Origin: Bradyrhizobium zhanjiangense
Lineage (GTDB): Bacteria > Pseudomonadota > Alphaproteobacteria > Rhizobiales > Xanthobacteraceae
DNA: 64,000 bases
NCBI RefSeq assembly: GCF_004114935.1
Contig: NZ_CP022221.1
Span: 8,887,001-8,951,000 of the forward strand
Direction of reading: 5' to 3'
Below the pieces are notes generated by a model. It searched no databases. It was not told where the DNA came from and saw only the letters and a program-made list of their open reading frames with translations. The translations under genes were made by a program, and so were the position numbers. This document shows positions 17,784 through 26,271 of this stretch, in pieces (within the stretch, counting starts at the first letter, position 1; every line of letters starts with the position of its first letter).

Positions 17784-18245
17784 ATGACCACACCGACACT
17801 CGAAACCAAATACGTCTTCACCATCACCGCTCGTATCGGCGACGTCATCAGCGCCGGCGAGACTGGTATCGGCGTGCGCCGCATCATTCCGATCATCGGC
17901 GGCGAGGTGACGGGCGCAATCACAGGCCAGGTGCTCCCCTACGGCGCCGACTTCCAGACCATCCGCCCCAGCGAGCTGATCGATCTCGAAGCCAGATACG
18001 CCTTCGAGACCGACGACGGCGCAACCATCTATGTCGAGAACAAGGGCATGCGCTTCGGCCCGGTGGAGCTACTGCAAAAGCTCAAGCGCGGCGAGCCGGT
18101 CGATCCGAAGCTGATCTATTTCCGCACCGTGCCGAGGTTTGAGACCGGGCACGAGCAGTATCGCTGGCTGATGGAACATATTTTCATCGGCTCAGCGGCG
18201 CGTCATGCAGACCGCGTCGTGATCGACGTGCATCAGGTGCTGTGA
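17784..18245 (+). CDS. DUF3237-family protein
   Basis: The 153-residue protein matches the DUF3237 family by its overall pattern: TKYVFTITARIGDVISAGET, VRRIIPIIGGEVTGAITGQV, and the closing YRWLMEHIFIGSAARHADRV. A small beta-barrel-like fold is expected, with no signal peptide and no known catalytic residues. GAGGTG five bases before the ATG gives a good ribosome site. The family is of unknown function but turns up repeatedly next to aromatic-acid genes, and here it lies between the TRAP importer and the CoA-ligase operon. Confidence 0.8.
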   Translation: MTTPTLETKYVFTITARIGDVISAGETGIGVRRIIPIIGGEVTGAITGQVLPYGADFQTIRPSELIDLEARYAFETDDGATIYVENKGMRFGPVELLQKLKRGEPVDPKLIYFRTVPRFETGHEQYRWLMEHIFIGSAARHADRVVIDVHQVL

Positions 18246-18258
18246 TCCTCGCTACCTC

Positions 18259-18343
18259 GTCATTGCGAGCGCAGCGAAGCAATCCAGAATCTTTCCGCGG
18301 CGGCAGTCTGGATTGCTTCGTCGCAAGAGCTCCTCGCAATGAC
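18259..18343. repeat. Palindromic repeat, GTCATTGCGAG family, copy 2
   Basis: GTCATTGCGAGCGCAGCGAA on the left and CTCCTCGCAATGAC on the right frame the same GCAATCCAGAATCTTTCCGC core as the copy at 12813. The element lies just after the DUF3237 gene. Confidence 0.85.
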
Positions 18344-18455
18344 GAGGATAGGGCTGCGGCAACCTATCACAACGGACTCCCTCGCCGGAGCAGGCTCAAA
18401 CCGGCCCAATGAGCGCCAGAGTTCATATCGCCCCTCCTTGACTCCCCCAAAATTC

Positions 18456-18470
18456 GTTATACAACATAAC
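18456..18470. promoter_or_regulatory. GTTAT-ACAAC-ATAAC palindrome upstream of the crotonase/CoA-ligase operon
   Basis: A perfect 5-base inverted repeat with a five-base spacer lies 20 bases before the crotonase ATG. GTTATA-N4-ATAA is shared with the site beside the MarR gene at 6683. A repressor bound here would block transcription start of the central catabolic operon. Confidence 0.55.
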
Positions 18471-18489
18471 TATTCTGACAAGGACGCAA

Positions 18490-19299
18490 ATGACACAGGG
18501 AAACGCCGAAACCGCTAACGCGGGCGCCTCCGGGCTTTTGAGGATCGAGCGGGCAGAGCGGGTTCTGACCGTGGGTCTGAACCGGCCGGCCAAGCGCAAT
18601 GCGCTCAATGACGGCATTATTCTGGAAATCGGCGAGTGTTTTGCGAACCTGCCCGAGGATATCGGCGCGGTCGTCATCCATGGAATCGGCGACCATTTCT
18701 CCAGCGGCCTCGACCTCTCCGAGCTGACCGAGCATGACGCGACCGGCGGCCTGCTCCATTCCCAGATGTGGCACCGGGTGTTCGACCGCATCCAGTATAG
18801 CCGTGTACCTGTGATCGCCGCGCTGAGAGGCGCCGTGATCGGCGGCGGACTGGAGCTCGCCTGCGCCGCGCATATCCGCGTCGCCGAGCCCTCGACCTAT
18901 TTCGCCCTGCCGGAGGGACAGCGCGGCATTTTCGTCGGCGGCGGCGGCTCGGTGCGGCTGCCGCGGCTGATCGGTGTCGCCCGGATGATGGACATGATGC
19001 TGACCGGCCGAGTCTATAGCGCGACTGAAGGCGCCTCCTACGGCTTCGCGCAATATGTGACGGAGGCCGGCAACGGGCTCGGCAAGGCGCTGGAGCTCGC
19101 GACCAAGGTCGCCGCCAACGCACCGCTGACGAACTTTGCCGTTCTCCAGGCGTTGCCGATGATCGCGGAGGCCAATCCGCAGACCGGCCTGCTCATGGAA
19201 TCACTGATGGCAACCGTCGCGCAGAGCGATAAAGAGGCAAAGCGCAGGATCCGCGAATTCCTCGAACACAAGACCGCAAAGGTGAAGCCGAAGTCATGA
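18490..19299 (+). CDS. Crotonase-fold hydratase acting on hydroxycinnamoyl-CoA
   Basis: The 269-residue protein is a crotonase. The oxyanion-hole motif GIGDHFSSGLDLSE (about 65-78), AALRGAVIGGGLELACAAHI with Glu122, and ALPEGQRGIFVGGGG with Glu142 provide both catalytic acids. The gene overlaps the feruloyl-CoA synthase start by four bases, so the CoA ester made by that enzyme is the likely substrate. It may add water to the side chain for beta-oxidation, or add water and cleave to a benzaldehyde and acetyl-CoA, as hydroxycinnamoyl-CoA hydratase-lyase does. Corresponding R. palustris genes are called couA. Confidence 0.82.
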   Translation: MTQGNAETANAGASGLLRIERAERVLTVGLNRPAKRNALNDGIILEIGECFANLPEDIGAVVIHGIGDHFSSGLDLSELTEHDATGGLLHSQMWHRVFDRIQYSRVPVIAALRGAVIGGGLELACAAHIRVAEPSTYFALPEGQRGIFVGGGGSVRLPRLIGVARMMDMMLTGRVYSATEGASYGFAQYVTEAGNGLGKALELATKVAANAPLTNFAVLQALPMIAEANPQTGLLMESLMATVAQSDKEAKRRIREFLEHKTAKVKPKS

Positions 19300-21179
19300 G
19301 CGCGCAGCCGTCCTCTTCCAGCATGGAGCGCGGCGCGAGCACTTTTCCGCTGCGGCCCATCTCGTTCGGCGATCCCGCCGTCAATATCGAGCGCCGCGAC
19401 GACGGCACGATTTACCTTAGGCCCAAGCAGCCTCTCGGCGACTATCCTGTCCGCATCACCGACCGCCTGCATCATTGGGCGACAACGACACCGGATCGCG
19501 TCTTCATGGCCGAGCGCGACGGCGGCCGCGGCTGGCGCAAGATCACCTATGCCGAGCTGCTCACCGCGAGCCGGCACATCGCATCAAGCCTGATCGCGCG
19601 CGGCCTGTCGGCGGAGCGGCCGGTCGTCATCCTCTCCGGCAATTCGATCGACCACGCCTTGCTCGCGTTCGGCGCGTTCTATGCCGGCATTCCGTTCTGC
19701 CCGGTGTCTCCGGCCTATTCGCTGGTGTCGAAGGATTACGGCAAGCTCTCCTATCTGATGAAGCTGCTGACGCCCGGTCTCGTCTTCGCGGAGGACGCCG
19801 ACAAGTTCGCGGACGCGCTCGCCGCCAATGTCTCGCTCGGCACCGAGATCGCCGCATCCTACGGCCGCGTGCCGGGCCGCGACGTCACCCTGCTCGCCGA
19901 TCTCATGGCCACGCCGATCCGCGGCGATCTCGACGAGGTCCACGGCAGGATCGGCCCCGACACCATCGCAAAGTTCCTGCTGACATCGGGCTCGACCGGC
20001 AATCCCAAGGCCGTCATCAACACCCAGCGCATGATCTGCGCCAACCAGGTGATGCTGCGCGAGACGCTCGCCTTCCTCAAGGACGAGCCGCCGGTCATCA
20101 TCGATTGGCTGCCGTGGAACCACACCTTTGGCGGCAACCACAATATCGGGCTGACGCTGTACAATGGCGGCTCGATGTATCTGGACGCCGGCAAGCCGGT
20201 GCCTGGCGGCATCGAGGAGACGGTGCGCAATCTCCAGGAGATTTCGCCGACGGTCTATTTCAACGTGCCGAAGGGCTATGAGTCGCTGCTGCCGTATTTG
20301 CGCGACGACCAGGGCCTGCGCGCAAAGTTCTTCGACCGGCTGCATGCGATGTTCTTCTCGGGCGCGGCGCTGTCGCCGTTCGTCTGGGACAGTCTCGACG
20401 AGCTCGCAGTAAAGGAGAAGGGTTATCGCGTGCCGATGCTGACGGGCCTCGGCGCCACCGAGACCGCGCCGTTCTTCATGTCGGTCAATCCGCGCACCAG
20501 CCGCTCGGGCCATGTCGGTCTGCCGGTATCGGGCAATGACGCCAAGCTGGTGCCGAACAACGGCAAGCTCGAGGTCCGCGCCAAGGGGCCGAACGTGATG
20601 CCCGGCTACTGGCGCCAGCCCGACATCAGCGCAAAGTCCTTCGACGAGGAAGGCTTTTACAAGATGGGCGACGCGCTCAAGCCCGCCGATCCCGACGATC
20701 TCAATGCCGGCTTCGATTTCGACGGGCGCGTCAGTGAGGATTTCAAGCTCGCGAGCGGCACCTGGGTCAGCGTCGGCCCCTTGCGCGCGCGCTTCGTTGC
20801 GGCCTGCGCGCCGCTGGTGCGCGACGTCGTCATCGCCGGCATCAACCGCGACGAGATCTCCGCGCTCGTGGTGCTCGATCTCGACGGTTGCCGCCTGATC
20901 AACCCGACGCTGCCGGCCGACGATCTCGTCGTCGCGACGCGCGACCGGCTGGTGCGCGAGGCGTTCCGCGAACGCCTGACCCATTTCCTCGGCTCGGCCA
21001 CCGGCTCCTCGACACGGATCACGCGCGCGATCCTGATGGACACGCCGCTGTCGATCGACAAGGGCGAGGTCACCGACAAGGGCTCGATCAACCAGCGCGC
21101 GGTACTGGAACATCGCAACCTCCTGATCGAGGAGCTCTACGCTGCCAATCCGTCGGACCGTGTGATATCGGTCGGGTAA
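19296..21179 (+). CDS. fcs: Feruloyl-CoA synthase (hydroxycinnamate:CoA ligase)
   Basis: The 627-residue enzyme belongs to the ANL adenylating superfamily and activates ferulate, p-coumarate or caffeate with ATP and CoA. Seen: the phosphate-binding loop LLTSGSTGNPKAVINTQ near residue 230, IIDWLPWNHTFGGNHNIGLT, MLTGLGATETAPFF, and the C-terminal Lys in VTDKGSINQ near residue 595. Length and N-terminus fit the longer feruloyl-CoA synthase type rather than short 4-coumarate ligases. It overlaps the crotonase gene and is followed by a palindromic repeat. Confidence 0.88.
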   Translation: MSAQPSSSSMERGASTFPLRPISFGDPAVNIERRDDGTIYLRPKQPLGDYPVRITDRLHHWATTTPDRVFMAERDGGRGWRKITYAELLTASRHIASSLIARGLSAERPVVILSGNSIDHALLAFGAFYAGIPFCPVSPAYSLVSKDYGKLSYLMKLLTPGLVFAEDADKFADALAANVSLGTEIAASYGRVPGRDVTLLADLMATPIRGDLDEVHGRIGPDTIAKFLLTSGSTGNPKAVINTQRMICANQVMLRETLAFLKDEPPVIIDWLPWNHTFGGNHNIGLTLYNGGSMYLDAGKPVPGGIEETVRNLQEISPTVYFNVPKGYESLLPYLRDDQGLRAKFFDRLHAMFFSGAALSPFVWDSLDELAVKEKGYRVPMLTGLGATETAPFFMSVNPRTSRSGHVGLPVSGNDAKLVPNNGKLEVRAKGPNVMPGYWRQPDISAKSFDEEGFYKMGDALKPADPDDLNAGFDFDGRVSEDFKLASGTWVSVGPLRARFVAACAPLVRDVVIAGINRDEISALVVLDLDGCRLINPTLPADDLVVATRDRLVREAFRERLTHFLGSATGSSTRITRAILMDTPLSIDKGEVTDKGSINQRAVLEHRNLLIEELYAANPSDRVISVG

Positions 21180-21210
21180 CATGTCAATTGGAATGAACCA
21201 GCCGGCTCTT

Positions 21211-21334
21211 CCTTCACCTCTCCCCGCTTGCGGGGAGAGGTCGAATTTGCGCACTGCGCAAATTCGGGTGAGGGCGGCTTCTCGTCGCGGCCCCGCATCC
21301 GCCTTCGCCAAAGGCTTCGGCGGACAAGAGCGGG
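21211..21334. repeat. CCTCTCCCC/GGGGAGAGG palindromic repeat within the catabolic operon
   Basis: CACCTCTCCCCGCTTGCGGG at the left forms its own hairpin, AATTTGCGCACTGCGCAAATT a second, and CCTTCGCCAAAGGCTTCGGC a third toward GAGCGGGGCGAGG. It separates feruloyl-CoA synthase from the SDR gene, so the two may not be equally expressed. Confidence 0.75.
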
Positions 21335-21400
21335 GCGAGGGAGCGCATCGAGCGCTTGGATACGATCGCTTCTGAATTAGAATCGCCAAAGGAGAACGCC

Positions 21401-22162
21401 ATGTTGTTGAAGGATCAGGCAGCCATCGTTACCGGGGGCGCATCGGGGCTGGGCGCGGCGACCGCACGAAAACTGGCGGCGCAGGGCGCCAAGGTCACGG
21501 TCTGCGATCTCAATGCCAAGCTTGCTGAAACCGTTGCCGCCGAGATCAAGGGCGTCGCCGTGACCTGCGACGTCTCCGATGCCGCCTCCGCTGAAGCCGC
21601 GATCGCGCAGGCGGCCAAGGCTCACGGCCCGGCGCGCGTGCTGGTCAATTGCGCCGGCATCGGCGTTGCAAAACGCGTCGTCGGCCGCGACGGGCCGATG
21701 GCCCTCGCGGATTTCGACAAGGTGATCAAGGTCAATCTGATCGGCACCTTCAACATGCTGCGCCTTGCCGCAGCCGAGATGTCCAAGCTCGAGCCGCAGG
21801 CGACCGGCGAGCGCGGCGTCATCATCAACACCGCCTCCGTTGCCGCCTATGACGGCCAGATCGGCCAGTCGGCTTATTCGGCCTCCAAGGGCGGCATCGT
21901 CGGCATGACACTGCCGATCGCGCGCGAGCTCGCGCAATTCGGCGTCCGCGTGCTGACGATCGCGCCGGGCCTGTTCCTGACGCCGCTGCTCGCCAACCTG
22001 CCGCAGGAAGCCCAGGACTCGCTCGCCGCCGCGATCCCCTTCCCGCGCCGGCTCGGCAATGCCGACGAGTTCGCCGCGCTCGCGCTGCACATGGTCGAGA
22101 ATGCGTATCTGAACGGCGAAGTGGTGCGCCTCGACGGCTCGCTGCGCATGGCGCCGAAGTAA
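21401..22162 (+). CDS. Short-chain dehydrogenase, 3-hydroxyacyl-CoA dehydrogenase type-2-like
   Basis: The 253-residue SDR has the NAD-binding motif [20 protein letters not shown], the NCAGIG structural motif, Ser in [10 protein letters not shown] and YSASK as catalytic residues. The overall pattern, including [20 protein letters not shown], is that of 17-beta-HSD10/3-hydroxyacyl-CoA dehydrogenase type 2. AAAGGAGAACGCC gives a strong ribosome site for the ATG at 21401. In this cluster it could oxidise the 3-hydroxy-3-arylpropionyl-CoA made by the crotonase, which would favour a beta-oxidative route. Confidence 0.82.
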   Translation: MLLKDQAAIVTGGASGLGAATARKLAAQGAKVTVCDLNAKLAETVAAEIKGVAVTCDVSDAASAEAAIAQAAKAHGPARVLVNCAGIGVAKRVVGRDGPMALADFDKVIKVNLIGTFNMLRLAAAEMSKLEPQATGERGVIINTASVAAYDGQIGQSAYSASKGGIVGMTLPIARELAQFGVRVLTIAPGLFLTPLLANLPQEAQDSLAAAIPFPRRLGNADEFAALALHMVENAYLNGEVVRLDGSLRMAPK

Positions 22163-22174
22163 GGCGCGCGACGC

Positions 22175-22594
22175 ATGTTCGTGAACCGGCGCGACGTCCA
22201 GATCCAGTGGGGTGATTGCGACCCCGCCAACATCGTCTACTATCCGCGCTATTTCGCGATGTTCGACGATTCGACGTCGACCCTGTTCGAGGTCGCCGGA
22301 TTCTCCAAGCAGGATCTGGTCCGCAAATACGGCCTGGTGGGCATTCCCATGGTCGACACGCGGGCCAAGTTCTACATCCCCTCGACCTATGGCGACTGGA
22401 TCACCATCGAGACCAAAATCGAGAGCATCAAGCGCTCGAGCTTCGAGGTGAAGCACAACGTCTACAAGGGCGAATCGCTGGCGATCGAGGGATTCGAGAC
22501 CCGCGTCCTGGTCGGCCGCGATCCCGTTAACCCCGACAAGCTGAAATCGGCACCGTTCCCGGCGGAAATGGTAGCCAAGTTTACGGGGAGTTAG
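22175..22594 (+). CDS. 4-hydroxybenzoyl-CoA thioesterase-like hotdog enzyme
   Basis: The 139-residue protein carries IQWGDCDPANIVYYPRYFAM (residues 10-29), the active-site signature of the 4HBT family with catalytic Asp at 14 or 16. It follows the SDR gene by 12 bases and is probably co-transcribed with it. Release of 4-hydroxybenzoate (or vanillate) from its CoA ester would feed pobA, which fits its position. Other acyl-CoA substrates cannot be excluded from sequence. Confidence 0.83.
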   Translation: MFVNRRDVQIQWGDCDPANIVYYPRYFAMFDDSTSTLFEVAGFSKQDLVRKYGLVGIPMVDTRAKFYIPSTYGDWITIETKIESIKRSSFEVKHNVYKGESLAIEGFETRVLVGRDPVNPDKLKSAPFPAEMVAKFTGS

Positions 22595-22627
22595 AGCCCG
22601 GAGCTAAATCGCCGCATCACCAAAAGA

Positions 22628-22645
22628 GGGGGCTGAATTACCCCC
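22628..22645 (+). terminator. Short GC hairpin between thioesterase and binding-protein genes
   Basis: GGGGG-CTGAATTA-CCCCC followed by CGATTTCTG could form a small stem-loop in the 91-base gap. The U-rich tail is poor, so it may only partly stop transcription or merely stabilise an RNA end before the strongly expressed binding protein. Confidence 0.3.
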
Positions 22646-22685
22646 CGATTTCTGCTTTCAAAGAAAGACGTACAGGGAGGAATAG

Positions 22686-23837
22686 ATGAAACGCTTTTAC
22701 CTAACCGCCGCCATCACCGCGGCCGCGCTGGCGCTGCCGGCCCTGCCCGCGCTGGCCCAGACCAACGAAATCACCATCGGCATCACCACCACCACGACCG
22801 GCCCGGGCGCGGCGCTCGGCATTCCCGAGCGCAACGCGCTGGAATTCGTGCCGAAGGAGATCGGCGGCGTACCGCTGAAGGTGATCGTGCTCGACGACGG
22901 CGGCGATCCCACCACCGCAACCACCAACGCCCGCCGCTTCGTGACCGAATCCAAGGCCGACATCATCATGGGCTCGGCGCTGACGCCTCCGACCATCGCG
23001 GTCTCCAACGTCGCCAACGAAGCCGGCATTCCGCATTTCGGCCTCGCGCCGTTTCCGATCACGCCGGAGCGCATGAAGTGGTCGGTGGCGATGCCGCAGC
23101 CGATTCCGATCGTGGGCAAGGTTCTGTACGACCACATGAAGGCCAAGGGTGTGAAGACGCTCGGCTATATCGGCTATTCGGACTCCTACGGCGACCTCTG
23201 GTTCAACGACCTCAAGGCGCAGGCGGTACCGATGGGCATGACCATTGTCGACGAGGAGCGCTTCGCCCGTCCTGACACCTCGGTGACGGGACAGGTGCTA
23301 AAGCTCGTCGCCGCCAATCCCGACGCCATCCTGGTCGGCGCCTCCGGCACCGCGGCCGCGCTGCCGCAGACCGAGCTGCGCGAGCGCGGCTATCAGGGCC
23401 TGATCTACCAGACCCATGGCGCCGCCAGCATGGACTTCATCCGCATCGCCGGCAAAGCGGCCGAGGGCGTGCTGATGGCCTCGGGCCCTGTGATGGACCC
23501 CGAAGACCAGCCGGACGAAGCTGCCACCAAGAAGCCGGGCCTCGCGCTCAACTCGGCCTATGAAGCCAAGTACGGTCCGAACAGCCGCAGCCAGTTCGCC
23601 GGCCATTCCTACGATGCATTCGAGATCCTCAAGCGCATCATTCCGGCGGCATTGAAGACGGCCAAGCCCGGCACGCCGGAATTCCGCGAAGCGATCCGCC
23701 AGGCGCTGCTGTCTGAGAAGGAATTGGCGGCAAGCCAGGGGGTCTACAACTTCACCGAAAAGGACCGCTATGGCCTCGACGACCGCTCGCGCATCCTGCT
23801 CACGGTGAAGAACGGCAAGTATTCGCTGGTGAAGTAG
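22686..23837 (+). CDS. ABC importer periplasmic binding protein (CouP-like, Leu/Ile/Val-binding family)
   Basis: The 383-residue protein has a signal peptide ending in PALPALAQ (cleavage near residue 25) and the type-I periplasmic fold of the LivJ/HAAT family. GGGAGG lies just before the ATG. It is the only such receptor within the island and so should pair with the LivH/LivM-LivG/LivF membrane parts at 6804-10348, although 12 kb apart. The R. palustris counterpart, CouP, binds p-coumarate and related phenylpropenoids with high affinity; the same ligand class is inferred here. Confidence 0.85.
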   Translation: MKRFYLTAAITAAALALPALPALAQTNEITIGITTTTTGPGAALGIPERNALEFVPKEIGGVPLKVIVLDDGGDPTTATTNARRFVTESKADIIMGSALTPPTIAVSNVANEAGIPHFGLAPFPITPERMKWSVAMPQPIPIVGKVLYDHMKAKGVKTLGYIGYSDSYGDLWFNDLKAQAVPMGMTIVDEERFARPDTSVTGQVLKLVAANPDAILVGASGTAAALPQTELRERGYQGLIYQTHGAASMDFIRIAGKAAEGVLMASGPVMDPEDQPDEAATKKPGLALNSAYEAKYGPNSRSQFAGHSYDAFEILKRIIPAALKTAKPGTPEFREAIRQALLSEKELAASQGVYNFTEKDRYGLDDRSRILLTVKNGKYSLVK

Positions 23838-23860
23838 GCGCAGCGATAGTTCGCAACGAG

Positions 23861-23887
23861 AAGAGCCGGCCCGATGGGCCGGCTCTT
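23861..23887 (+). terminator. Intrinsic terminator after the CouP-like gene
   Basis: A perfect 12-base stem, AAGAGCCGGCCC-GAT-GGGCCGGCTCTT, is followed by TTGTTTT. It lies 24 bases after the binding-protein stop and marks the end of the catabolic island. Confidence 0.9.
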
Positions 23888-23932
23888 TTGTTTTGCGGGT
23901 TAGACACGAGCTGCCAGCCACCGTGTTGCTGC

Positions 23933-24074
23933 GCCCCCTCTCCCGCTTGCGGGAGAGGGCTGGGGAGAGGGTGCCTCCGCGTTGGGATTGTCTCGGTCTT
24001 ATGGAAAAAGTCCCCCAGCGGAGAGAACCCTCACCCGGCGCTGCGCGCCGACCTCTCCCGCAAGCGGGAGAGGT
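23933..24074. repeat. CCTCTCCCGC/GCGGGAGAGG palindromic repeat
   Basis: CCCCTCTCCCGCTTGCGGGA at the left and GACCTCTCCCGCAAGCGGGA at the right are inverse arms around CACCCGGCGCTGCGCGCCG. It sits between the terminator and the converging GST gene. Confidence 0.78.
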
Positions 24075-24104
24075 TACAGCGAGCGGGCGGATACACCGCG
24101 AGCC

Positions 24105-24833
24105 TCAAGCCGCCTGTCGCAACGGGGTCCAGGCGAACTCCGGATAATACGTGTCCATCATGCGATCGACATAGGCGGTGAGGTTCGGAAATCCCTCGGC
24201 GCGCTGGCGCAAGGCCGATTCGAAGAAGGGCGTCAGGATCCCCGCGAGTGCGCCGAAGGCGGTGGCATCGACGCCGCAGGGCCTGTTGCCCATCAGATAC
24301 GACTTGTCGCCGAGCTGCACCGAGAGCGCGAACAGCGAGCGCACGGCGAGATCGACATCGTCGTCGGGCGCGTGGCGGCCGAGACCCGAGAGCAGATAGT
24401 TCTCGGCGACGCGGAATTGTGCGTCCTCACGCAGCTTCTCACGATTGTGCTCGGGTGCGCCGTCGAAGAAATGCGACGGCCCCTTGGCGAAATTGACCGG
24501 ATCGACCCAGCGCGCCCCGACCAGCGCCCAATAGACGTGATGCTCGATCATGCGCTCGAACGCCCAGGCCTGCGCACGTTCCTGCAACGAGAGCCCGGCG
24601 TCGAAATCGAAGCCGTAGCGCCGCTCGATATGGGCGCGGATGAAGGTGGAATCGGCCACCGCCTCGCCGCCGTCGTCGATGAAGGGCAGCTGCCCCTTGG
24701 GCGAAGCTGGCGGCATCGCGCGCTCCTTCCGGTAGGGCAGCCCCGCCATCTTGAGCTGCACCTCCGTCTTGGTGACGAAGGGGCTGATTTCCGGCAGGCC
24801 GAAGCCGGTGCCAAAGCCGTAAAGCGTGATCAT
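24105..24833 (-). CDS. Glutathione S-transferase family protein
   Basis: The 242-residue protein has an N-terminal thioredoxin-like domain (LPEISPFVTKTEVQLKMAGL, then ASPKGQLPFIDDGGEAVADST with the cis-Pro and the Ser that contacts glutathione) and an all-helical C-terminal domain. The N-terminus is of the metaxin/Fax-like type rather than a classical Ser or Cys active site. It is convergent with the catabolic island; a small unknown gene lies upstream on the same strand. Substrate unknown. Confidence 0.78.
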   Translation of the reverse strand: MITLYGFGTGFGLPEISPFVTKTEVQLKMAGLPYRKERAMPPASPKGQLPFIDDGGEAVADSTFIRAHIERRYGFDFDAGLSLQERAQAWAFERMIEHHVYWALVGARWVDPVNFAKGPSHFFDGAPEHNREKLREDAQFRVAENYLLSGLGRHAPDDDVDLAVRSLFALSVQLGDKSYLMGNRPCGVDATAFGALAGILTPFFESALRQRAEGFPNLTAYVDRMMDTYYPEFAWTPLRQAA

Positions 24834-24869
24834 GAAACCTCTCCTGAACCTGCCGAACGTGAACGGAAC

Positions 24870-25130
24870 CTACCTGCCGGCTGCTGCCACCATGGTGGCA
24901 GCAGCCGTGATATCTTCTGCGAAACGGGCCCCCTGCCAGGCGCGGCTCATGATGTGGCGGGCGAGCGCGTCCGCAGCCTGGATCAGCGAGCGTGCCACCA
25001 TGCTTGCGAACGCAAATCGGAGATCGACGGCCATGAGATCGAGCGAAACGAGGCGGCTAAGCGCCCGGGCCTGCCACATCTGGGCGCGCCACAGCGGGCC
25101 AGCGGGGCCGAAATGGGTTGGAACGATCAT
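24870..25130 (-). CDS. Small uncharacterised protein
   Basis: The 86-residue reading frame starts at an ATG preceded by AGAGGA at a suitable distance and ends 36 bases before the GST gene, so the two could form a short operon. It is Ala-rich and predicted helical (LVSLDLMAVDLRFAFASMVA), without a signal peptide or any motif recognised. The opposing WYL regulator starts about 110 bases away. It may be a real gene or a chance frame; position and ribosome site favour real. Confidence 0.45.
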   Translation of the reverse strand: MIVPTHFGPAGPLWRAQMWQARALSRLVSLDLMAVDLRFAFASMVARSLIQAADALARHIMSRAWQGARFAEDITAAATMVAAAGR

Positions 25131-25243
25131 GGACAAATCCTCTTCAGTCGACGTGTTGTCCCGGTATAGAACTCCCCTGCTGCCAACATCCTGTCAGCAG
25201 CCGCGCGCCGCCTTTTGAAAAGACCACGAACAAGAGACCCGTC

Positions 25244-25942
25244 ATGAGACGCGCCGACAGGCTGTTTCAGATCATCCAGGTGCTGAGGCGCACGCGTAAA
25301 CCGCTGACGGCGGACGCGATCGCGGCCGAGCTCGAGACGTCGAAGCGCACCATCTATCGCGACATCGCAACGCTGATCGGCCAGCGCGTGCCGATCCGCG
25401 GCGAAGCCGGCATGGGTTACATCCTGGAGAAGGGTTTCGACTTGCCGCCGCTGATGCTGACGCCCGACGAGATCGAGGCGGCGGTGCTGGGCGCGCAATG
25501 GGTCGCGGGCCACGCCGATTCCGCGCTGGCGCGCGCCGCCGAGGATTTGATGGCCAAGATCGCTGACACCGTCCCCGAGCGCCTGCGTCCCTTTGTGCTG
25601 GAGCCGGCGAGCCGGGCGCGGCCGAGCTGGAACAGGGAGCCGGACCGCCTGGACATGGCGCGCACGCGCAGCCAGATCCACGAAGGCAAGAAGATCATGC
25701 TGCGCTATCGTGATGAGCAGGGCCGCGCCAGCGAGCGCATGATCTGGCCGATCTCGGTCGGCTATCTCGAAGCCGTGCGCCTGCTCGCGGCCTGGTGCGA
25801 GCTGCGCAGCGACTTCCGCAGCTTCCGCACCGACCGCGTGGTCGAGGCAACCTATCTCGACGAGAAATACCCGGAGCGGCGCGACGTGCTGCGCGCAAGA
25901 TGGCGGCAGAGCCTGGTCTGGGGTCCACCAAAGGACACGTGA
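25244..25942 (+). CDS. YafY-type HTH/WYL transcriptional regulator
   Basis: The 232-residue protein has an N-terminal HTH (RRADRLFQIIQVLRRTRKPL, with ELETSKRTIYRDIATL as the recognition region) and a C-terminal WYL-type domain (GKKIMLRYRDEQGRASERMI). The ATG at 25244 gives the standard family N-terminus, so the longer upstream frame is rejected. It faces the small unknown gene and the GST, which are possible targets, and is followed six bases later by a cysteine-cluster gene. Confidence 0.85.
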   Translation: MRRADRLFQIIQVLRRTRKPLTADAIAAELETSKRTIYRDIATLIGQRVPIRGEAGMGYILEKGFDLPPLMLTPDEIEAAVLGAQWVAGHADSALARAAEDLMAKIADTVPERLRPFVLEPASRARPSWNREPDRLDMARTRSQIHEGKKIMLRYRDEQGRASERMIWPISVGYLEAVRLLAAWCELRSDFRSFRTDRVVEATYLDEKYPERRDVLRARWRQSLVWGPPKDT

Positions 25943-25947
25943 CAACG

Positions 25948-26271
25948 ATGGAACGGACCTCGCCCCTCGACCTGTCGAGCTGTTGCCAGAGTTGCGGCGC
26001 CTGCTGCGGCTATTCGGCGAACTGGCCGCGCTTCTCGATCGAGAGCGACGAAGAGCTTGCAGCGATCCCGGAGGCGCTGGTCAACGCGCGTCAATCCGGC
26101 ATGCGCTGCGAGGGCGATCGCTGCTCGGCGTTAACGGGAGAGATCGGTAAGGCGACGGCTTGCGGCATCTATGCCGTGCGGCCGGAGGTGTGCCGCACCT
26201 GCATGCCCGGTGACGCCGAATGCGCGATGGCGCGGCGGAAGTTCGGGCTTGCGGTGATAGAGGCCGCTTAG
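25948..26271 (+). CDS. YkgJ-family cysteine-cluster protein
   Basis: The 107-residue protein has the cysteine pattern of the YkgJ/CxxCxxCC family: CCQSCGACCGY near residue 12, then C52, C57, C71 and CRTC/C near residue 82-92. These residues are thought to bind a metal such as zinc or an iron-sulphur unit. It starts five bases after the WYL regulator stop and its own stop overlaps the converging gene by four bases. Role unknown. Confidence 0.75.
   Translation: MERTSPLDLSSCCQSCGACCGYSANWPRFSIESDEELAAIPEALVNARQSGMRCEGDRCSALTGEIGKATACGIYAVRPEVCRTCMPGDAECAMARRKFGLAVIEAA

Noticed and set aside
19584..21389. Minus-strand 601-codon frame opposite feruloyl-CoA synthase
   Set aside because: Shadow of a well-supported ANL enzyme; no domain and low-complexity Arg/Glu/Gln composition.
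23893..25169. Long plus-strand frames through the repeat and GST region (395 and 84 codons)
   Set aside because: They cross a palindromic repeat and mirror the GST gene; no domain is present.
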